From Arsukibacterium perlucidum DSM 18276 (lineage in GTDB: Bacteria; Pseudomonadota; Gammaproteobacteria; Enterobacterales; Alteromonadaceae), in the NCBI RefSeq assembly GCF_000382165.1, contig NZ_KB907704.1:124001-188000 (forward strand): a stretch of DNA of 64,000 bases. Direction: 5' to 3'. A model generated the notes under the pieces. The model did no database searches and was not told the DNA's origin. It was given only the letters and a program-made list of their open reading frames with translations. The position numbers and the translations under genes are program-made. Positions within the stretch are counted from its first letter, which is position 1. Each line of letters begins with the position of its first letter. Shown piece after piece: positions 5,808 through 13,757 of this stretch.

Positions 5808-7268
5808 GTGGCTGCTTTAAGTACTTTATATCCGCAACCATTATGGCAATGGTTTGAACAAATTTGTGCCATTCCTCACCCATCAAAACACGAACAGGCG
5901 TTAAGTCAGCATATTCAGCAGTGGGCCCGCAGGCAGGGTTTAAATGTAGTTGAGGACAAGGTAGGCAATCTTATTATCAAGAAACCGGCCACGCCGGGTA
6001 TGGAAAACCGTAAACCTGTGGTTATTCAGGCGCATTTAGATATGGTGCCGCAGAAAAATGCCGACAAAGTACACGACTTCAGCAAAGATCCTATCGAGGC
6101 CTATGTTGATGGTGACTGGGTAACAGCCAATGGCACTACCCTGGGTGCCGATAATGGCATTGGCATGGCCTCAGCGCTGGCGATTTTAGGCAGCCCGGAT
6201 GTTAAACATGGTCCGTTAGAGGTGCTGTTAACCATTGACGAAGAAGCCGGTATGACCGGCGCCTTTGGCCTGGAACCTGGCGTGTTGGAAGCTGAAATAC
6301 TCATTAATACCGATTCTGAGCAGGAAGGTGAAATTTATATGGGGTGTGCCGGCGGGGTAGATGCTGAATTCAGCGTACCTGTCAGCTGGCAGGATGCACC
6401 GGCAGGCAGCGAAGCCGTTACCCTCAGTTTAAGCGGCTTAAAAGGCGGCCATTCCGGGGTCAATATTCATTTAGGCCGGGGTAATGCCAACAAATTGCTG
6501 GCCCGCTTTTTAGTGGCTGAAGCGCGTGAGCTGGAACTGCAGCTAAGCGACTTATCTGGTGGTTCGCTCCGCAATGCCATTCCACGGGAAGCTTCTGTAA
6601 GCTTGTGTTTGCCGGCGGCGAAGCTGGATTTGCTGCAGCAGAAAATCACTATTTTTGAGCAGCTAGTACAGCAGGAACTGGCCGCAGTAGAGCCCGCAAT
6701 TAAATTCAGCCTGCGCCAAACCAGCCTGCCACAGCGGGTGATGACTCTCGCCAGCCAGCTAGCACTGTTAAACCTGTTACACGCCTGTCCTAATGGCGTA
6801 ATGCGCATGAGCGATGATATTCCCGGAGTTACCGAAACGTCGCTCAATATGGGGGTAATTCACACTGCAGCTGATCAGGTGCAGGTGCTGTGTTTAATTC
6901 GTTCGCTGATTGATTCAGGCCGGGAGCAGGTTGAAACCATGTTGGCTTCGCTGGCAGAACTGGCCGGGGCTGAAGTGAGTTTCAGTGGGGCTTATCCGGG
7001 CTGGAAGCCTGAGCCTGAATCGGCAGTGATGAAAATCGTAAACGATACCTACCAGGATATTTACCACAAACAACCGGTAATTATGGTGATCCACGCTGGT
7101 TTGGAATGCGGCTTATTTAAAAAGCCTTACCCGGATATGGACATGGTTTCGATTGGCCCGACTATTCGTTACCCACATGGCCCGGACGAAATGGTCAATA
7201 TTGAAACGGTTGGTCAGTACTGGCAATTGCTGTTGGCCGTGCTGGAACGGATCCCCGTGAAAGCCTGA
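5808..7268 (+). CDS. pepD: Cytosolic nonspecific dipeptidase (aminoacyl-histidine dipeptidase)
   Basis: 486 residues, the usual PepD length. It is an M20-family dinuclear zinc peptidase that splits Xaa-His and other dipeptides in the cytoplasm. Metal and catalytic motifs are all visible: QAHLDMVPQ (His76, Asp78), GADNGIGMA (Asp115), IDEEAGMTGA (Glu145/Glu146), NTDSE, LKGGHSGV in the lid domain and HAGLECG near the C-terminus. The start is GTG at 5808 with TCAGGAGT upstream. It appears to be a single-gene unit ending in the long hairpin at 7290-7321. Confidence 0.95.
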   Translation: MAALSTLYPQPLWQWFEQICAIPHPSKHEQALSQHIQQWARRQGLNVVEDKVGNLIIKKPATPGMENRKPVVIQAHLDMVPQKNADKVHDFSKDPIEAYVDGDWVTANGTTLGADNGIGMASALAILGSPDVKHGPLEVLLTIDEEAGMTGAFGLEPGVLEAEILINTDSEQEGEIYMGCAGGVDAEFSVPVSWQDAPAGSEAVTLSLSGLKGGHSGVNIHLGRGNANKLLARFLVAEARELELQLSDLSGGSLRNAIPREASVSLCLPAAKLDLLQQKITIFEQLVQQELAAVEPAIKFSLRQTSLPQRVMTLASQLALLNLLHACPNGVMRMSDDIPGVTETSLNMGVIHTAADQVQVLCLIRSLIDSGREQVETMLASLAELAGAEVSFSGAYPGWKPEPESAVMKIVNDTYQDIYHKQPVIMVIHAGLECGLFKKPYPDMDMVSIGPTIRYPHGPDEMVNIETVGQYWQLLLAVLERIPVKA

Positions 7269-7289
7269 GGAATAATGCAGCAGGAACGT

Positions 7290-7321
7290 TCTGGCCATTT
7301 ACCTGACGGTAAATGGCCAGA
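7290..7321. terminator. 14-bp perfect hairpin after pepD
   Basis: TCTGGCCATTTACC (7290-7303) and its exact complement (7308-7321) flank a 4-nt loop. The stem is strong but lacks a T-run on either side, so it may be a transcript-end protector or a weak terminator rather than a classical intrinsic terminator. Confidence 0.5.
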
Positions 7322-7385
7322 CTCAGCAAAGGTTAAGTTTATTACGAACATACTGAGCTCATTCTGTTTAACCAGGGAGTGATTA

Positions 7386-8045
7386 ATGTCAGCACCAGCC
7401 GACAACACGCACAATACAGATATAACAGATGATCCTTTAGCTACTCACCACACCCCCGCCAATATATCTGATCGCATAGCTTTTCGTCTGACCAGGATGC
7501 TGCGCTTTTGCGCTGATACTTTTTTTGCCAAACGTTATGGCCACCGGGCCGTCATCCTGGAGACTGTCGCAGGTGTGCCGGGCATGGTAGCAGGAATGCT
7601 GCGCCATATGCGCAGTTTGCGGCGCATGGAACAAGACAATGGCTGGATCCGTACCTTGCTGGATGAAGCAGAAAATGAGCGGATGCACCTGATGACTTTT
7701 ATTGAAATTGCCAAACCAAACTGGTTTGAGCGGTTTCTGATCCTGCTGGCCCAGGGGCTGTTTTTTACCGGTTTCCTGTTGCTGTATATTATTTCGGCAA
7801 AAACCGCTCACCGCCTGGTAGGCTATTTTGAAGAAGAAGCAGTGTACAGCTATAGCTGTTACCTGCAGGAAGTAGACAATGGCGCTATCGATAATATACC
7901 CGCGCCAAAGGTTGCGATTGATTACTGGAACTTAGCAGCTGATGCCCGTTTACGTGAGGTTATTATTGCGGTACGGGCTGATGAAGCAAATCATCGCGAC
8001 GTGAATCACGATTTTGCTAACCAGCTGGCGACTGAGCAGAGCTAG
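7386..8045 (+). CDS. aox: Alternative oxidase (cyanide-insensitive ubiquinol oxidase)
   Basis: 219 residues with the full di-iron signature of alternative oxidase: LET (Glu59), NERMH (Glu98, His101), FEEEA (Glu149) and [12 protein letters not shown] (Glu200, His203). A hydrophobic segment at about 117-137 provides monotopic membrane attachment. The enzyme oxidises ubiquinol and reduces O2 to water without proton pumping. Bacterial copies occur sporadically in marine proteobacteria; in Vibrio fischeri the gene is nitric-oxide responsive. I see no convincing NsrR site upstream. The start has CCAGGGAG upstream. Its stop lies in a CTAG shared with the convergent amidase gene. Confidence 0.93.
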   Translation: MSAPADNTHNTDITDDPLATHHTPANISDRIAFRLTRMLRFCADTFFAKRYGHRAVILETVAGVPGMVAGMLRHMRSLRRMEQDNGWIRTLLDEAENERMHLMTFIEIAKPNWFERFLILLAQGLFFTGFLLLYIISAKTAHRLVGYFEEEAVYSYSCYLQEVDNGAIDNIPAPKVAIDYWNLAADARLREVIIAVRADEANHRDVNHDFANQLATEQS

Positions 8046-8707
8046 GGCAGAGGTTTTAGCGACAATTTGCTTAACTTATTGCGCAGCTGGTTCATAAAGG
8101 CGATATCCGGGTCGTTCTTTTCGGTAAAATAATTGGCATCGGTTTCCCTCCACCAACTGGTATCTCTGAATCTGTGGCACTCGCTGTGGCCCAGCACATA
8201 CTCTATCGGATACTTTTTTGCTAAATAAGTAATCAGTCTGGTATTGGCGTCTAACTGTGCTTCAGTCATTGGTAAGGTGTCGCCATCAGCAATATTTTCA
8301 ATACCGATAGCGGTGTAATTCAGGCCGATGGTATGGCGTGCCATGGTCGTTTCGGGCATCAGCTGATAAATGGTGCCATCTCTGTCTATTACAAACTGGC
8401 TGGAGACATTTAAATCGCCGCCAGCTCTGATGCCAGCGCGGGCTGCCGGCAATTGTGGCGGGTTAAAGGCGGCAAAGGTTTGCGCAAAAGTCGGGATCAC
8501 TGTCCAGTGCACCACCACCATCCGCGGTTCTATGGTGGGTTCATCCTGCAGCATACCGTAGCGCTGCTGCATATATTGCAGGGTCAGTGCTTTACGCGTC
8601 TCATCAAAAATAATCGGCTTTTGAATAATCACCACATCGTCGGGCGTCGGCTCGGTGGCATACAAAGGCGAGCTTAGTCCCAGCAGACATAACAGTAGTT
8701 TTTTCAT
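8042..8707 (-). CDS. Exported N-acetylmuramoyl-L-alanine amidase (Amidase_2 fold)
   Basis: 221 residues with a signal peptide ([17 protein letters not shown], cleavage about 17/18). The Amidase_2/PGRP zinc-site pattern is present: VVVHWT (His67), [15 protein letters not shown] and LGHSECH (His174), with a distal KNDPD (about 198-201) where the family has its third ligand region. It should cleave the amide between muramic acid and the peptide stem in the periplasm. It is encoded alone, convergent with aox, sharing 4 bp at the stop codons. AAGGAG precedes the ATG. Confidence 0.85.
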   Translation of the reverse strand: MKKLLLCLLGLSSPLYATEPTPDDVVIIQKPIIFDETRKALTLQYMQQRYGMLQDEPTIEPRMVVVHWTVIPTFAQTFAAFNPPQLPAARAGIRAGGDLNVSSQFVIDRDGTIYQLMPETTMARHTIGLNYTAIGIENIADGDTLPMTEAQLDANTRLITYLAKKYPIEYVLGHSECHRFRDTSWWRETDANYFTEKNDPDIAFMNQLRNKLSKLSLKPLP

Positions 8708-8788
8708 AAGAACTCCTTATTGCCAGCGCTGTAAATATTACCGTTTTTTGTAAAACGTACTGGTGATTATGACCTGATCTTGATGCTG

Positions 8789-8800
8789 CTGGTTAACCAG
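8789..8800. promoter_or_regulatory. 12-bp palindrome upstream of the sulfur operon
   Basis: CTGGTTAACCAG is a perfect palindrome in the 228-bp divergent region between the amidase gene and the YeeE/YedE operon, with GCTG/CAGC continuing on either side. It could bind a repressor (such operons are often controlled by BigR/ArsR-type or CstR-like sensors), but no regulator gene is adjacent. The rest of the region shows nothing I can assign. Confidence 0.3.
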
Positions 8801-8935
8801 AACAGCCTAATGATGCCTGATTATGGCGCCGCAGACCAGGGGGGTATCAATTATGCATAGATGAGGATGAGCTTGCAGAAGAGAGCAGGTTTAAGCAAAG
8901 CGTTTCCCTGAGCGGCCGTTATATAAGGAGTAAAA

Positions 8936-9364
8936 ATGAACACATGGGCTACTACACCTTTTGAACCGTGGGCTGGTTTGGCTGGCGGCATATTAATAGG
9001 CACGGCAGTGGTGCTGTTACAGCTAACTATTGGCCGTATTGCCGGCATTTCCGGGATAACCGCCGGGGCATTCACTAAACGTCGCTTCGGCCAGCATTGG
9101 CGACTCGCCTTTTTAGCCGGCTTGCTGCTGGCCTCGCCACTTTACCTGCTGTTCGCAGGTCCGTTTCCGGTGCAAACGCAGGTTAGTTCTTTATGGATGA
9201 GGGTTGCAGGTTTAATGGTGGGGTTTGGTACCCGTCTGGGTAGCGGCTGTACTTCTGGCCATGGCGTAGCAGGAATAGCACGTTTCTCACCCCGGTCACT
9301 GGTCGCCACTTTGGTATTTTTCGGTGCGGCAGTAATAACGACCAATACGATCCGCTATTTCTAA
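8936..9364 (+). CDS. YeeE/YedE-family sulfur-transport membrane protein, first half
   Basis: 142 residues with four hydrophobic segments and the conserved LGSGCTSGHGVAG motif carrying the family cysteine. YeeE/YedE (PmpA/PmpB) proteins move sulfur species such as thiosulfate or persulfide across the inner membrane; here the transporter is split over two genes. A strong AAGGAG precedes the ATG. It is the first gene of an operon with the second half at 9387 and an MBL-rhodanese fusion at 9881. Confidence 0.85.
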   Translation: MNTWATTPFEPWAGLAGGILIGTAVVLLQLTIGRIAGISGITAGAFTKRRFGQHWRLAFLAGLLLASPLYLLFAGPFPVQTQVSSLWMRVAGLMVGFGTRLGSGCTSGHGVAGIARFSPRSLVATLVFFGAAVITTNTIRYF

Positions 9365-9386
9365 TAACAGGCAAGGGAGTTTGCTT

Positions 9387-9818
9387 ATGAAAAAAATTAC
9401 TATTTCTTTGTTCTGCGGCGTGATATTCGGCCTGGGTTTAATTGTGTCCGGGATGAGTAATCCTGCCCGGGTTTTAAACTTCCTCGACTGGGGCCAGCGC
9501 TGGGATGCAACGCTGGCCCTGGTAATGGGCGGCGCTATCGCCGTGGCAATACCTGGTTTTTATTGGGTGCGCAAACGTAGCAGCCCCCTTTTAACTGACA
9601 AATTCGATACTCCATCAAACAAAACGATTGACCCGAAATTGGTTATTGGCGCCAGCATTTTTGGTATTGGCTGGGGGGTTGCTGGTTTTTGCCCCGGGCC
9701 TGGCATTGTTGCTGTGACCACGCTCCAGCCGGATGTGTTGCTGTTTGTCGTGGCAATGATTATTGGCATGTTGGCGCAGCATTGGCTTAGCGCTAAAGCT
9801 AAGGCCACAGACGGCTGA
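9387..9818 (+). CDS. YeeE/YedE-family (DUF6691-like) membrane protein, second half
   Basis: 143 residues, four hydrophobic segments, with GLIVSGMSNPARVLNFLD near the N-terminus and WGVAGFCPGPGIV later, the typical motifs of the second half-protein. The start is placed at ATG 9387 because AAGGGAG lies 7 bp upstream; an in-frame TTG at 9381 is less likely. It presumably assembles with the preceding gene product to make one sulfur channel. Confidence 0.85.
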   Translation: MKKITISLFCGVIFGLGLIVSGMSNPARVLNFLDWGQRWDATLALVMGGAIAVAIPGFYWVRKRSSPLLTDKFDTPSNKTIDPKLVIGASIFGIGWGVAGFCPGPGIVAVTTLQPDVLLFVVAMIIGMLAQHWLSAKAKATDG

Positions 9819-9880
9819 CAACAGGACTACCGAACTAACGCAGAATTGATAGCGAACTGGCTTACAAGGGAGATGAAATT

Positions 9881-11244
9881 ATGGAACTTCGACGTATTGA
9901 AACACCGGGCATTGCCCACTACGCCTGGCTGCTGGCAGATGGAGATCAAGCCATGCTGGTTGACCCCAGCCGGCATGTGCAGCAATACCTGGATACCGCC
10001 CGGACATGGCAACCCGGATTACTCACATTGTAGAGACCCACCGCCATGAAGATTTTGTAATGGGGACGGCATGGTTAGCAAAGCGCAGCGGCGCCAGAAT
10101 TTACAATGGCAAGCATGAGACCTTTGGTCATGGTGATTGCAGGCTTGAAGACGGCGATACGTTTTATGTCGGCAAGCTGTTGGTTCGTGCATTCCATACG
10201 CCTGGTCATACACCTGAGAGTATGTGCTACGCCGTTTATAAAGATGACGATGCAAAGGCCGCCTGGGCGATATTCAGCGGAGATACCTTATTTTTTGGTG
10301 ACACCGGCCGTTCGGATTTGCCGGATGAACATAAATCTGTAGAAAATGCCGGCCGTATTTATGATTCAGTGCATAACAAGCTGGCTGGCCTGGGTGATAC
10401 CGCACTGATACTTCCTGCTCATGGCCCGGGCTCGGTCTGCGGTAGTGGCATGGCCGAGCGCTCCTGGTCAACGCTTGGCGATGAGAAAACCTATAATGAC
10501 GTATTTACGCTGTCGCGCGAACAGTTTGCCCGGAAGAAAGGAGGCGAGCGCCTGCCCCGGCCTCCTTATTTCCGGCATATGGAGCAGGTTAATTTGCAGG
10601 GTGGTTTAGCCCCTGCATTAAGAAATGGTGACGTGGCTTTACTTAAAGCAGAAGATTTTGCCAAAGAGTCTGAAAACGAACGCATTTACGATACCCGTTT
10701 GCCCGAGGCGTTTGCCGGCGGCCATATCCCAGACAGTTACAGTATCTGGCATGGCGGCTTACCGGTATTTGGTGGATGGATGGGCAATGCCGATAGCCCT
10801 ATCTATTTGGTGACAGATCGCGATGACGATATAGATCCCGCGGTACGTTATTTAAGTATTATTGGTCTGGATAAGGTGCGTGCTGCTCTGGCCGGTGGCT
10901 TTGAAGCGTGGCGGGACGCCGGACAGGAATTGCAGCATAGTGGCGCGATCACCCCCGGGGCATTAAAAGAAATGGCTAATATGCCGCAAGTACTGGATGT
11001 GCGCGAGATTGACGAATTCGACAGTGGTCACATCCGGGGGGCGGTGCATTGTTATGTGGGTGTGTTGTCTGAGCGGCTCAGTGAGCTGGCTCTGGATAAC
11101 CAACGGCCAGTGGTAGTGACCTGTGGAGTCGGGCACAGAGCCGGTTTGGGCGTCAGTATTTTGCTAAGAGCGGGCTTTTCGGATGTCAGAAATCTGTTAG
11201 GTGGCATGAAAGCCTGGCAAGCGCTCGGGTTTCCCGTTGAGTAA
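9881..11244 (+). pseudogene. MBL-fold / double rhodanese sulfur-metabolism protein, frameshifted
   Basis: ATG 9881 (AAGGGAG upstream) reads MELRRIETPGIAHYAWLLAD, the expected start of the beta-lactamase fold, but this frame stops at 10030. The rest of the protein continues in another frame from about 10004 (MATRITHIVETHRHEDFV onward, 412 codons). One missing base near 10003 explains this. Later features: GHTPES, FSGDTLFFGDTGRSDL and PAHGPGS (metal site); a first rhodanese domain without cysteine; and a second with CGVGHR (active Cys). The THxHxDH motif ends in Phe, as in some relatives. With the YeeE/YedE pair it suggests persulfide or thiosulfate handling. An ATG at 10006 could give a product lacking the first 40 residues. 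Confidence 0.75.
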
Positions 11245-11249
11245 AATCG

Positions 11250-11314
11250 GCAAGAGGGAATAGTCCGCTGAGGGCTAACATGAGAGCGAAGCTTGAAATG
11301 GTGGCCCCAGCTGG
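11250..11314 (-). repeat. Direct repeat copy A, carrying a tRNA-Ile2 3' fragment
   Basis: This 65-bp block matches 11377-11441 with about four mismatches. On the minus strand its first 16 nt (11314-11299) are CCAGCTGGGGCCACCA, the exact 3' end of the neighbouring tRNA, followed by the same flanking sequence. It is therefore the tail of a former tandem tRNA copy whose body has been lost, or the footprint of an integration at the tRNA 3' end. Confidence 0.75.
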
Positions 11315-11376
11315 GTGAAACGAGCGTAGTAACAAAGCATTGCTTTGGGCGAGTTGAACGCGTAGCAACTTTAGTT

Positions 11377-11441
11377 GCAAGAGGGAATAGTCCGCTGAGG
11401 GTCAACATGGGGGCGAAGCTTGAAATGGTGGCCCCAGCTGG
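11377..11441 (-). repeat. Direct repeat copy B (3' end of intact tRNA and flank)
   Basis: Second copy of the 65-bp direct repeat. It begins inside the intact tRNA-Ile2 (last 16 nt) and runs into its downstream flank. The 62 bp between the copies contain two small hairpins: CAAAGC-ATT-GCTTTG at 11333-11347 and GCAACT-TT-AGTTGC at 11364-11377. Confidence 0.75.
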
Positions 11442-11502
11442 ACTCGAACCAGCGACCGATCGATTATGAGTCGAGCGCTCTAACCAACTGAGCTATGGGG
11501 CC
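11426..11502 (-). tRNA. tRNA-Ile2 with CAT anticodon (lysidine-modified)
   Basis: A 77-nt cloverleaf including an encoded CCA. The acceptor stem GGCCCCA pairs with TGGGGCC, the D-arm is GCTCAGTTGGTTAGAGC, and the T-arm is CTGGTTCGAGTCCAG. The anticodon loop CTCATAA has CAT at 11466-11468. The sequence closely resembles E. coli ileX rather than elongator or initiator Met tRNAs, so this should read AUA after TilS converts C34 to lysidine. The top pair of the anticodon stem is a C-T mismatch. It lies downstream of rpoD on the same strand. Confidence 0.88.
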
Positions 11503-11526
11503 AAGTTAAACTTTCTACTGAGGTGT

Positions 11527-11633
11527 CAGGGTACATCCTGTAGCCTCGTTCCGGCTCGACCATCCACGGTCTCGCCTTCGTGTCTTTCGGCGTGACGTTA
11601 AGTCACCCCTCATCGCCTTATGGCGACCACCCC
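11527..11633 (-). repeat. Small multi-hairpin element inserted in a tRNA copy
   Basis: Between the truncated tRNA and the intact one lies ~107 bp with a series of short hairpins: CAGG/CCTG (11527-11540), AGCC/GGCT (11542-11556), GACC/GGTC (11558-11571), CGCC/GGCG (about 11573-11594), GTGAC/GTCAC (about 11592-11606) and TCGCC/GGCGA (about 11613-11626). It interrupts a tRNA after the D-arm. The compact, GC-rich structure suggests a small non-autonomous repeat; I cannot name a family. Confidence 0.5.
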
Positions 11634-11656
11634 TCAGCCAACTGAGCTATGGGGCC
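11634..11656 (-). pseudogene. 5' fragment of a second tRNA-Ile2
   Basis: On the minus strand this reads GGCCCCATAGCTCAGTTGG followed by CTGA, identical to the acceptor and D-arm of the intact tRNA for the first 19 nt and then diverging into the multi-hairpin element. Without anticodon, T-arm or acceptor partner it cannot be functional. Confidence 0.8.
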
Positions 11657-11774
11657 ATTCACAGTTTCCTATTGATACCTAAATAGGAAGCGGCGTGCAG
11701 TATAAGAAGTTTTACTGGCTTTGTCATCTTGCTTATCAGTATGCAGCGGTTCAACTGCTTAATTTTTGGCCGTT

Positions 11775-11803
11775 AAAACAAAAAGGCGCCGTTTGGCGCC
11801 TTT
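11775..11803 (-). terminator. Intrinsic terminator of rpoD
   Basis: AAAGGCGCC and GGCGCCTTT form a 9-bp stem (11782-11790 with 11795-11803) around a 4-nt loop. On the minus strand it is followed by TTTTTGTTTT, a classical Rho-independent terminator 27 bp after the rpoD stop. Confidence 0.9.
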
Positions 11804-11829
11804 ATCTGTATAGCTGATGCAGCCGGTAC

Positions 11830-13671
11830 TTACTCGTCCAGGAAGCTTTTTAATACTTCTGAGCGGGACGGGTGACGCAACTTGCGCAGGGCCTTGGCTT
11901 CAATTTGGCGGATCCGCTCACGGGTTACGTCAAATTGTTTGCCTACCTCTTCCAGGGTGTGGTCGGTATTCATATCAATACCAAACCGCATCCGCAGTAC
12001 TTTGGCTTCGCGGGCAGTTAAGCCGGCCAGTACTTCGTTAGTGGCGTTTTTCAGGCTTTCCATGGTGGCCGAGTCGAGTGGTGATTCACCGCCGGCATCT
12101 TCAATAAAGTCGCCTAAGTGCGAATCTTCATCATCGCCAATCGGGGTTTCCATGGAGATAGGCTCTTTTGCTATTTTTAACACTTTACGAATTTTGTCTT
12201 CCGGCATTTGCATCCGCTCTGACAATTCTTCCGGTGTTGGCTCGCGCCCCATTTCCTGCAGCATCTGGCGGGAAATCCGGTTCAGCTTGTTGATGGTTTC
12301 AATCATATGCACCGGGATCCGGATGGTGCGGGCCTGGTCAGCAATAGACCGGGTAATCGCCTGACGGATCCACCAGGTGGCATAGGTTGAAAACTTATAA
12401 CCACGACGGTATTCAAATTTATCAACGGCTTTCATCAAGCCGATGTTGCCTTCCTGAATTAAATCAAGGAATTGTAAGCCGCGGTTGGTGTACTTTTTGG
12501 CGATAGAAATAACCAGACGTAAGTTGGCCTCGACCATTTCTTTCTTGGCGCGACGGGCTTTGGCTTCGCCTATCGACATCCGGCGGTTAATGTCTTTAAT
12601 CTTAAAGATGCTTAAGCCGGTTTCTTCTTCAACTTTTTTCAGTTTTTCCACGCTACGAACTAAATCTTCGCGCATTTCCTCTAAGCGAACTGAATAGCCT
12701 TTGCCTGCTTTAATTTCAGCATCGATCCAGGCGCTGGAGGTTTCATGGCCGGTAAAGGCTTTAACGAATGTTTTCTTCGGCATTTTGGCGTATTCAACGC
12801 AATGCTTCATTAACAGCCGTTCTTGCACCCGCACCCGGTCCATCATTTCGCGCATGTTTTTAACCAGGCGGTCGAATTGCTTAGGCACCAGACGGAAGCA
12901 ACGGAATACTTCGCTTAATTTCTCAATTTCTGCTTTGGTGGTGGCGTGTTCGCGGCCATTTTGTTCGATGGAGTTGCGGGTAACGTCATACTGGCTTCGC
13001 AACTCACCAAACTTGATCCGGGCTTCTTCCGGATCCGGGCCAGTGTCGGCTTCAGCATCGTCGTCACTGTCGTCGTCATCGTTGTCGTCGCTGTCATCAT
13101 CCTGTTTATCTGCCGGCACATCAGAGCCAATATGGCTGGCAATGACTGGCGCTTCATCAATCTCGTTCGGGTCGATAAAGGCAGAAACAATGTCGCTTAA
13201 GCGAATTTCTTCAGCTTCAAATTTGTCCCATTGCTCCAACAGGTAGGTAATCGCTTCCGGATATTCAGCTACCGAGGTTTGCACCTGGTTAATACCGTCT
13301 TCAATCCGTTTCGCAATGTCAATTTCACCCTCGCGGGTTAACAGCTCGACGGTACCCATCTCCCGCATGTACATCCGTACCGGGTCTGTAGTGCGGCCAA
13401 GCTCTTTGTCGACACTGACCAGCGCCTGGGCGGCTTCTTCCGCGGCATCTTCATCTGTAGATGCATCGGCCATTATCAAATCATCGGCATCAGGGGCGTT
13501 TTCAAACACCTGAATACCCATATCATTGATCATTCGAATAATATCTTCGATTTGATCAGAGTCGATAATGTCTTGTGGAAGGTGATCGTTAACTTCGGCA
13601 AAAGTAAGATACCCTTGCTCTTTACCTTTAATGATCAGGAGTTTTAACTGCGACTGAGGACTTTGCTCCAT
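11830..13671 (-). CDS. rpoD: RNA polymerase primary sigma factor (sigma-70)
   Basis: 613 residues, the usual length. It has region 1.1 at the N-terminus ([20 protein letters not shown]), a non-conserved region with a long Asp-rich stretch (about 190-220), region 2 ([38 protein letters not shown] recognises the -10 box), region 3 and region 4.2 ([20 protein letters not shown], -35 recognition). It is the last gene of the macromolecular-synthesis order rpsU-dnaG-rpoD, all on the minus strand. An 86-bp gap to dnaG may hold an extra promoter. A terminator follows. Confidence 0.98.
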   Translation of the reverse strand: MEQSPQSQLKLLIIKGKEQGYLTFAEVNDHLPQDIIDSDQIEDIIRMINDMGIQVFENAPDADDLIMADASTDEDAAEEAAQALVSVDKELGRTTDPVRMYMREMGTVELLTREGEIDIAKRIEDGINQVQTSVAEYPEAITYLLEQWDKFEAEEIRLSDIVSAFIDPNEIDEAPVIASHIGSDVPADKQDDDSDDNDDDDSDDDAEADTGPDPEEARIKFGELRSQYDVTRNSIEQNGREHATTKAEIEKLSEVFRCFRLVPKQFDRLVKNMREMMDRVRVQERLLMKHCVEYAKMPKKTFVKAFTGHETSSAWIDAEIKAGKGYSVRLEEMREDLVRSVEKLKKVEEETGLSIFKIKDINRRMSIGEAKARRAKKEMVEANLRLVISIAKKYTNRGLQFLDLIQEGNIGLMKAVDKFEYRRGYKFSTYATWWIRQAITRSIADQARTIRIPVHMIETINKLNRISRQMLQEMGREPTPEELSERMQMPEDKIRKVLKIAKEPISMETPIGDDEDSHLGDFIEDAGGESPLDSATMESLKNATNEVLAGLTAREAKVLRMRFGIDMNTDHTLEEVGKQFDVTRERIRQIEAKALRKLRHPSRSEVLKSFLDE

Positions 13672-13757
13672 AGAGACTTATCTTCCACCAATGTTGATTA
13701 ATATAAAAATGCGAACTAGCGATTATAACAAACCGAAGCTTTTCTAGCCAGTCGGAG

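Noticed and set aside
11250-11441. CRISPR-like repeats
   Set aside because: Only two 65-bp copies that include a tRNA end; no regular spacers or cas genes anywhere in the window.
12701-13246. Long plus-strand open frame opposite rpoD
   Set aside because: Antisense shadow of a highly conserved gene; Ser/Arg-rich nonsense composition and no ribosome-binding site.
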